A stretch of DNA of 10,012 bases from an uncultured Ruminococcus sp. (GTDB lineage Bacteria; Bacillota; Clostridia; Oscillospirales; Ruminococcaceae), in contig CANQCJ010000069.1 in the NCBI GenBank assembly GCA_947589205.1, forward strand, positions 1 to 10,012. The letters run 5' to 3'. The first letter of the stretch is position 1, and every line of letters begins with the position of its first letter. Shown here piece after piece: positions 6,152 through 10,012 of this stretch. Both the position numbers and the translations under genes were made by a program. Below the pieces are notes generated by a model. That model was not told where the DNA came from. It searched no databases and saw nothing but the letters and a program-made list of their open reading frames with translations.

Positions 6152-7396
6152 ATGACGGAAAATAAGTTTTCAGGACAGCTCGAGGTGCTTTCTCCCGCAG
6201 GAGACCCCGAACGGCTCGAAGCCGCGCTCGCGTTCGGCGCGGACGCGGTGTACCTCGGGGCAAAGCAGTTCGGAATGAGAGCGGCTGCGCCGAATTTTAC
6301 GCAGGAGCAGCTTGTTGATGCCTGCCAAACGGCGCATGATCTAGGAAAAAAGGTTTATCTGACCTGCAACGTTCTGCCGAGAAACGATGAGCTCAAAAGC
6401 CTTGAGGCGTATGCCAAAAACGCCGCCGAAGCGGGCGTCGACGCGCTCATCGTTACGGATATCGGCGTACTTTCGATGATAAAAAAATTCCTGCCCGATA
6501 TGGAGATACATATGTCAACGCAGACTGGTATCGTCAATTATGCGGCGGCGAGAGAATTTTACAATATGGGAGCAAAGCGCGCCGTGCTTGCAAGAGAGCT
6601 TTCTCTTGAAGAAATAGCCGAGATAAGACGGAAAGTACCGAAAGAAATGGAATTAGAGGTCTTTGTCCACGGAGCTATGTGCGTAAGCTTTTCGGGAAGA
6701 TGCCTGCTTTCGCAGTACATGATAGACCGCGACGCCAACAGAGGCGAGTGCGCCCAGCCCTGCCGCTGGGGGTATCATCTTATGGAGGAAAAACGCCCCG
6801 GGGAATTTTATCCGATATATGAGGACGAGCGCGGAACGTATATTTTAAACGCAAAGGATCTGTGCATGATAGATCATATCGACAAGCTCGCGGCGGCGGG
6901 AGTGGACAGCCTGAAAATAGAGGGCAGAGCAAAATCCGCCTATTATGTTTCGGTAATAACCAACGCCTACAGACAGGCGGTCGATGAGTTTGTCAAGTCT
7001 CCGGAAAATTTCAGTCTGAGCGAACAGATACGCAGCGAGGTTTTCAAGGTAAGTCACCGTTCCTACTGCACGGGATTTTTCTTCGGTCACCCGAAGGACT
7101 GTCAGTATTACGAAAACAGCGGATATATACGCGACTGGGACGCGGCTGCTGTCGTTGTCGGCTATGATGAAGAAAAAGGTCTGCTCGAATGCGTTCAGCG
7201 CAATAAATTTTTAAAAGGCGAGACGGTAGAAATTCTCGAACCGGGCGGATATGTCGCCGAGATAAAAGCCGACGAGATCTTCGACGAATTTTTGCAGCCG
7301 ATAGAAAGCACCAACCGCGCGGCAATGAAATTTTACATGAAAAGCCCGCGTGCGTTCAAGCCGCACAGCGTCGTAAGGATACAAAGAGGGCGGTAG
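6152..7396 (+). CDS. U32 family peptidase, probable tRNA hydroxylation protein TrhP
   Basis: A 414-residue member of peptidase family U32. Despite the name, characterised relatives (TrhP/YegQ, YrrO) carry out prephenate-dependent 5-hydroxylation of U34 in tRNA, and RlhA hydroxylates 23S rRNA. The U32 signature fits exactly at residues 169-187: EVFVHGAMCVSFSGRCLLS. Four Cys (177, 184, 200 in GECAQPC, 204) are placed as in the iron-sulfur site proposed for the family. Other family blocks are LSPAGDPERLEAALAFGADA (13-32), NAKDLCMIDHI (233-243) and SLKIEGRAKSAYYV (253-266). Length is closer to Bacillus YrrO (about 420) than to the shorter YrrN. The neighbours mltG (one base away) and trmL support the TrhP reading over RlhA. 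The two-gene Bacillus arrangement and the trmR methyltransferase gene are not seen here. Family certain, substrate inferred. Confidence 0.9.
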   Translation: MTENKFSGQLEVLSPAGDPERLEAALAFGADAVYLGAKQFGMRAAAPNFTQEQLVDACQTAHDLGKKVYLTCNVLPRNDELKSLEAYAKNAAEAGVDALIVTDIGVLSMIKKFLPDMEIHMSTQTGIVNYAAAREFYNMGAKRAVLARELSLEEIAEIRRKVPKEMELEVFVHGAMCVSFSGRCLLSQYMIDRDANRGECAQPCRWGYHLMEEKRPGEFYPIYEDERGTYILNAKDLCMIDHIDKLAAAGVDSLKIEGRAKSAYYVSVITNAYRQAVDEFVKSPENFSLSEQIRSEVFKVSHRSYCTGFFFGHPKDCQYYENSGYIRDWDAAAVVVGYDEEKGLLECVQRNKFLKGETVEILEPGGYVAEIKADEIFDEFLQPIESTNRAAMKFYMKSPRAFKPHSVVRIQRGR

Positions 7397-7400
7397 GAAT

Positions 7401-7907
7401 ATGGAAAACGAAAAACCGAGACTTAACATTGTCCTCTGCGAACCACAGATACCGCAGAACACCGGTAACATATCCCGCACCTGCGCGGTGATAGGCGCGC
7501 CGCTTCACCTTATAAAGCCCTACGGCTTTGAAATTTCCGACCGCACGGTAAGGCGTGCGGGACTGGATTATTGGGATAAGCTGGATATATACGAGTACGA
7601 AAATACGGACAGCTTCTTTGAACAAAACAGCGGCGAATTTTTCTTTTTTACGACAAAGGGCAAGCTTACACACAGCGACGTGCGATATCCCGCCGATAAG
7701 GATGTCTTTTTGATTTTCGGGCGAGAGGACAAGGGCTTGCCTGAGGAGCTGCTGTATAAAAATTACGATAAATGCGTCCGCATACCGATGCGCGACACGC
7801 TGAGAAGTCTTAATCTGTCAAATTCCGCTGCTGTTGCCGCATATGAGGTTTTAAGACAGTGGGATTATCCGCAGCTCGGAAGAGAGGGCGCGCTGACAAA
7901 ATATTGA
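7401..7907 (+). CDS. trmL: tRNA (cytidine/uridine-34-2'-O)-methyltransferase TrmL
   Basis: A SPOUT-class methyltransferase that uses S-adenosylmethionine to methylate the 2'-hydroxyl of the wobble nucleotide of some leucine tRNAs. All three SPOUT motifs are visible: EPQIPQNTGNISRTC (14-28), FGREDKGLPEELL (106-118), and the knot region RIPMRDTLRSLNLSNSAAVA (127-146). At 168 residues it has the compact size of TrmL/YibK with no extra RNA-binding domain, which separates it from TrmH. Start ATG 7401 lies five bases after the previous stop; AGAGGG at 7385-7390 or the closer TAGGAA can serve as ribosome binding site. It follows directly on the TrhP-like gene, and both families act on tRNA position 34. 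Confidence 0.95.
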   Translation: MENEKPRLNIVLCEPQIPQNTGNISRTCAVIGAPLHLIKPYGFEISDRTVRRAGLDYWDKLDIYEYENTDSFFEQNSGEFFFFTTKGKLTHSDVRYPADKDVFLIFGREDKGLPEELLYKNYDKCVRIPMRDTLRSLNLSNSAAVAAYEVLRQWDYPQLGREGALTKY

Positions 7908-7927
7908 TATCAAGGAGATGAGAGAAA

Positions 7928-8800
7928 ATGGCAAAAATTCTTATAATGACCGACTCGGCTTCCGATATTTCCGAAGAAACGGAAAAGGAGCTGAAAATAA
8001 AAATTATCCCGTTCAAGGTCGCTTTGGGAGAAAAAAGCTATGTGAGCCGCGTTGATTTTACAAATGAAGAGTTTTACAAAATGCTCGATGAATTTGACGG
8101 AATGCCGACACATTCGCAGATAACGTCGTTTGAATTTACCGAGCTGTTTGAACAGGCTTTCGCGGACGGCTACAGCGACGTTATATATGTAAGCATAAAC
8201 AAAGAGGGCAGCGCTACCTACAGCAACGCCGTCATGGCTTCAAAGCAGTTTTTCGAGGAGCACCCGGAGCGCAGCGACAGCTTCAGGATATACACCGTTG
8301 ACGGAATGACCTATACCGGCGGATACGGTTACGCCGTAACACAGGCGGCGGTAAAAGCCTCAAAAGGCGAGAGCGCGGCTTCGATAGTTGAATTTATCGA
8401 GGACTGGGTAAAAAACTGCACGATATTTTTCGCGCCCTATACTCTTAAATACGCAAGAAAGTCGGGAAGAATACCGCAGGCGGCGGCGTTTGCCGGAGAG
8501 CTTATGGGCTTGCGCCCGATAATGCGCATTCAGGACAACAAGATCGTCACCAACTCAAAGGTGCGCGGAGACAAAAACATTATCCCGGAGATAATAAAGC
8601 TCACCGCCGAGGAGATGATCCCCCACACTCCCTATTCGATAGTTTACGGAAACGACCGGACTGTCGCCGACGAGTTAGCGTCGCTGCTGACAAAAAAATT
8701 CGGCTATCCGCCGACAGAGTTTTATCAGATAGGCGCGGCTGTCGCGATAAACGCGGGACCTAAGGTCGTGGGAACTATATTCAAGCGCAAAAACAGATAA
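7928..8800 (+). CDS. DegV family (fatty-acid-binding) protein
   Basis: A 290-residue DegV protein. Relatives bind one fatty acid in a deep pocket, and some (FakB) present it to the kinase FakA for phosphorylation and entry into phospholipid synthesis. Seen: the N-terminal block ILIMTDSASDIS (4-15), PTHSQITSFEF (60-70) where the Thr/Ser residues bind the carboxylate, TVDGMTYTGGYG (123-134), and YARKSGRIPQAAAFAG (175-190). Two usual blocks are altered: the SGTY segment reads GSATY (94-98), and the C-terminal HTGPG-type motif reads NAGPK (275-279). Strong ribosome binding site AAGGAG at 7912-7917, ten bases before the ATG. It is the last gene of the operon and is followed within a few bases by a strong terminator. 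No fakA-like gene is in view, so a FakB role is inference. Confidence 0.93.
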   Translation: MAKILIMTDSASDISEETEKELKIKIIPFKVALGEKSYVSRVDFTNEEFYKMLDEFDGMPTHSQITSFEFTELFEQAFADGYSDVIYVSINKEGSATYSNAVMASKQFFEEHPERSDSFRIYTVDGMTYTGGYGYAVTQAAVKASKGESAASIVEFIEDWVKNCTIFFAPYTLKYARKSGRIPQAAAFAGELMGLRPIMRIQDNKIVTNSKVRGDKNIIPEIIKLTAEEMIPHTPYSIVYGNDRTVADELASLLTKKFGYPPTEFYQIGAAVAINAGPKVVGTIFKRKNR

Positions 8801-8805
8801 AAAAT

Positions 8806-8849
8806 AAGGATCGGTATTTTGTTAAATGCCGATCCTTTTATTTTTATTG
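8806..8849. terminator. Bidirectional rho-independent terminator between degV-family gene and surface-protein gene
   Basis: A stem of 12 pairs (8806-8817 with 8826-8837, one G-T pair), extendable to 14 pairs around a four-base loop (TGTT at 820-823 of the 8800s). The core is AAGGATCGG pairing with CCGATCCTT. On the plus strand it is followed by TTTTATTTTTATT; on the minus strand the A-rich run before it reads as TTATTTTTTATC. It can therefore end both convergent transcripts. The minus-strand gene's stop codon lies at its right edge (8844-8846). Confidence 0.9.
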
Positions 8850-10012
8850 TTCGGTCGCAACTCCCGCCGCGTCAAAGCTGTATGTCTTTCCGTCAATGGT
8901 GTGAACAGAGCTTACATACGGTATGCCGAAGCGGTCGGTGTAATATCTCTGCGTGTTCCAAGTCGTCCAGCCCTCGTCCGCGTAGCCCTTGTCGCCGATA
9001 ACGTAGTATGTTCCGTTGTGGATAAACGGACCGCGGAGCTGCGCGCCGTTTTCAAGATAATAGCGTCTTGAATCTATTTCCGTCCAGCCGCTGCCGAGTT
9101 TTCCGTCACTGCCGAAGTAATAGGTTATGCCGTCGATCTCGCGCCAGCCGACAGCCGCTTCGCCGCCCGAAAGGAAATAATAGGTAGCCTCCTCGGTGCT
9201 TACCCATTTGTTCCGCACCGCGCCGTCGCTGTCGATATAATAGAGCAGCTCGCCGTTCTTTTTCAAACCCTTTTCCAGCTCGCAGGTGGTATTTGAAAAG
9301 CAGTAGAGGCTGTCGTCGATGTAATTCCAACCCTTTATGGCGTAGCCGTTTTCGTCAAAGTAATACTTTTTGTCCTTAACGGTCCTGAAATCGTTCTTGA
9401 CCCAATCGTCCCCGTCGGCATAGCGCAGACCCTCGTCGGTCTTGGTAAGTCCGTCGGGCAGAGAGCCGTCGGCGCCGAACTCGTATTCTTCCTCGTTTAT
9501 TTCAAGCTTTCCCGAAGCGCAGACGCCGAACTTGCCGAAATAATAGCGTTTTCCGTCAATATCCTGCCAGCCGGTGACCTTGTTTCCGGTCTTTTTGCTG
9601 AAATACATCTTATATCCCGAAAATGTTATCCAGCCGGTTTTAAGCGTATGATCCTGAGTATCGAAATAATTTTGATAGAAAACCTTTTCGCCGATAGTAT
9701 CATAAGCCTTTAAAAAATATGCTTCATAGGAATTTTCGTTTAGATAAGTCTTTTCAAAAGACTTTTTGCGCTCCTCTTCGCTTTCTTTGAGCTTTATGCT
9801 GTCATCGGTCTCGGCAGCCTTTATTTTGTCAAGAAGCTTTTTGTCGCTGCGGAACTGTTTTATATCGTCCTTGTAGCTCTTGTCATACGGCAGAGTTTTG
9901 GTAAGACCTCTTGCCGCCGCGTGGGTAGTCTGGTCGAAGAAATAAACATATCCGTTCCATTCGAGAAAGCCCTGCTGAACAAGTCCGTCCTCGCCGAAAT
10001 AATAAAGATCGC
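8844..10012 (-). CDS. Cell-wall/glucan-binding repeat protein, C-terminal part (5' end outside window)
   Basis: The minus-strand frame is open from the window edge to the TAA at 8844-8846, giving 388 visible residues; the N terminus is missing. It is built mostly of ~20-residue repeats of the cell-wall-binding/choline-binding/glucan-binding type (GW..IDG..YYF..DG pattern). Clear units include GWQDIDGKRYYFGKFG, GWREIDGITYYFGSDG and GWTEIDSRRYYLENGAQ. About twelve units follow visible residue 127 (base 9632 downward), and one or two lie at visible residues 1-27. Between the two blocks lies a Lys/Glu-rich non-repeat insert (visible residues about 36-110, bases about 9680-9905), probably helical. 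Such repeats bind teichoic acid choline or polysaccharide on the outside of Gram-positive cells. The catalytic or secretion part should lie beyond 10012. The Met at 9608 is internal, not a start, because the repeat before it continues unbroken. Confidence 0.88.
   Translation of the reverse strand, partial: DLYYFGEDGLVQQGFLEWNGYVYFFDQTTHAAARGLTKTLPYDKSYKDDIKQFRSDKKLLDKIKAAETDDSIKLKESEEERKKSFEKTYLNENSYEAYFLKAYDTIGEKVFYQNYFDTQDHTLKTGWITFSGYKMYFSKKTGNKVTGWQDIDGKRYYFGKFGVCASGKLEINEEEYEFGADGSLPDGLTKTDEGLRYADGDDWVKNDFRTVKDKKYYFDENGYAIKGWNYIDDSLYCFSNTTCELEKGLKKNGELLYYIDSDGAVRNKWVSTEEATYYFLSGGEAAVGWREIDGITYYFGSDGKLGSGWTEIDSRRYYLENGAQLRGPFIHNGTYYVIGDKGYADEGWTTWNTQRYYTDRFGIPYVSSVHTIDGKTYSFDAAGVATEQ
8850..9660 (-). 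repeat. Tandem ~60-bp coding repeats of the cell-wall-binding module
   Basis: The repeat units are visible at DNA level. On the plus strand the hexamer TAATAG, complement of the Tyr-Tyr codons in YYF/YYL/YYI, recurs at 9058, 9118, 9178 and 9238, exactly 60 bases apart, and again at 9541. TAATAC stands at 9361. Outside these anchors the units have diverged, so they look old rather than freshly copied. Confidence 0.8.

Noticed and set aside
7044..7673. Several overlapping minus-strand frames across the U32/trmL junction.
   Set aside because: Composition is Arg/Leu/Cys-rich nonsense typical of antisense frames, and both plus-strand genes here are firmly identified.
8819..9071. Two short plus-strand frames opposite the repeat protein.
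   Set aside because: They run through the terminator stem and the antisense of clear cell-wall-binding repeats, with no supporting motifs.
9058..9243. 60-base periodic sequence considered as a CRISPR array or satellite.
   Set aside because: The period is a multiple of three, the units are diverged, and the minus-strand translation gives well-formed repeats of a known protein family.
9606..9608. ATG on the minus strand as the start of the repeat protein.
   Set aside because: The same frame stays open to the window edge, and the residues before this Met (GWITFSGYK) form the first part of a repeat unit.

Overview
The window looks like ordinary chromosomal DNA from a clostridial Firmicute, probably a gut-type member of the Oscillospiraceae/Ruminococcaceae/Lachnospiraceae. 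The evidence is the gene set (ThyX instead of ThyA, a NusG domain II protein beside a Gx transporter-family protein, MltG beside a U32 peptidase, DegV, a protein with cell-wall-binding repeats), good GAGGTGA/AAGGAG ribosome binding sites, a textbook sigma-A promoter, and coding with many ATA isoleucine codons at roughly balanced G+C (judged by eye, not counted). This assignment is inference; no rRNA or species marker is present.

Layout. (1) 1-1168, plus strand: the 3' end of an alpha/beta hydrolase gene, then a NusG domain II protein and a Gx transporter-family membrane protein, joined by 4-base stop/start overlaps. (2) 1169-1322: a 154-base gap holding a consensus promoter with an extended -10. 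(3) 1323-8800, plus strand: nine tightly packed genes, predicted to be one operon: thyX, tmk, a DUF2156 acyltransferase-fold protein, a DJ-1/PfpI protein, 5-formyltetrahydrofolate cyclo-ligase, mltG, a U32 peptidase (TrhP-like), trmL and a DegV protein. (4) 8806-8849: a strong hairpin flanked by A/T tracts on both sides, read as a bidirectional terminator. (5) 8844-10012, minus strand: the C-terminal 388 residues of a protein with many ~20-residue cell-wall/glucan-binding repeats, open to the window edge.

How the genes may work together. ThyX makes dTMP from dUMP using methylene-tetrahydrofolate, Tmk phosphorylates dTMP, and the cyclo-ligase returns 5-formyl-tetrahydrofolate to the active one-carbon pool, so three of the nine genes serve thymidylate/folate metabolism. 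MltG controls glycan strand length at the membrane. The TrhP-like protein and TrmL both belong to families that modify the tRNA wobble position. The remaining genes (DUF2156, DJ-1, DegV) look like housekeeping or stress and lipid functions.

I found no clearly novel multi-gene system, CRISPR array, mobile element, RNA gene or phage gene. The points most worth a second look are an Asp-to-Ala change in the DR(Y) motif of Tmk, a charged insert between the repeats of the surface protein, the pairing of two wobble-modification genes, and the Cys-rich tail of ThyX.
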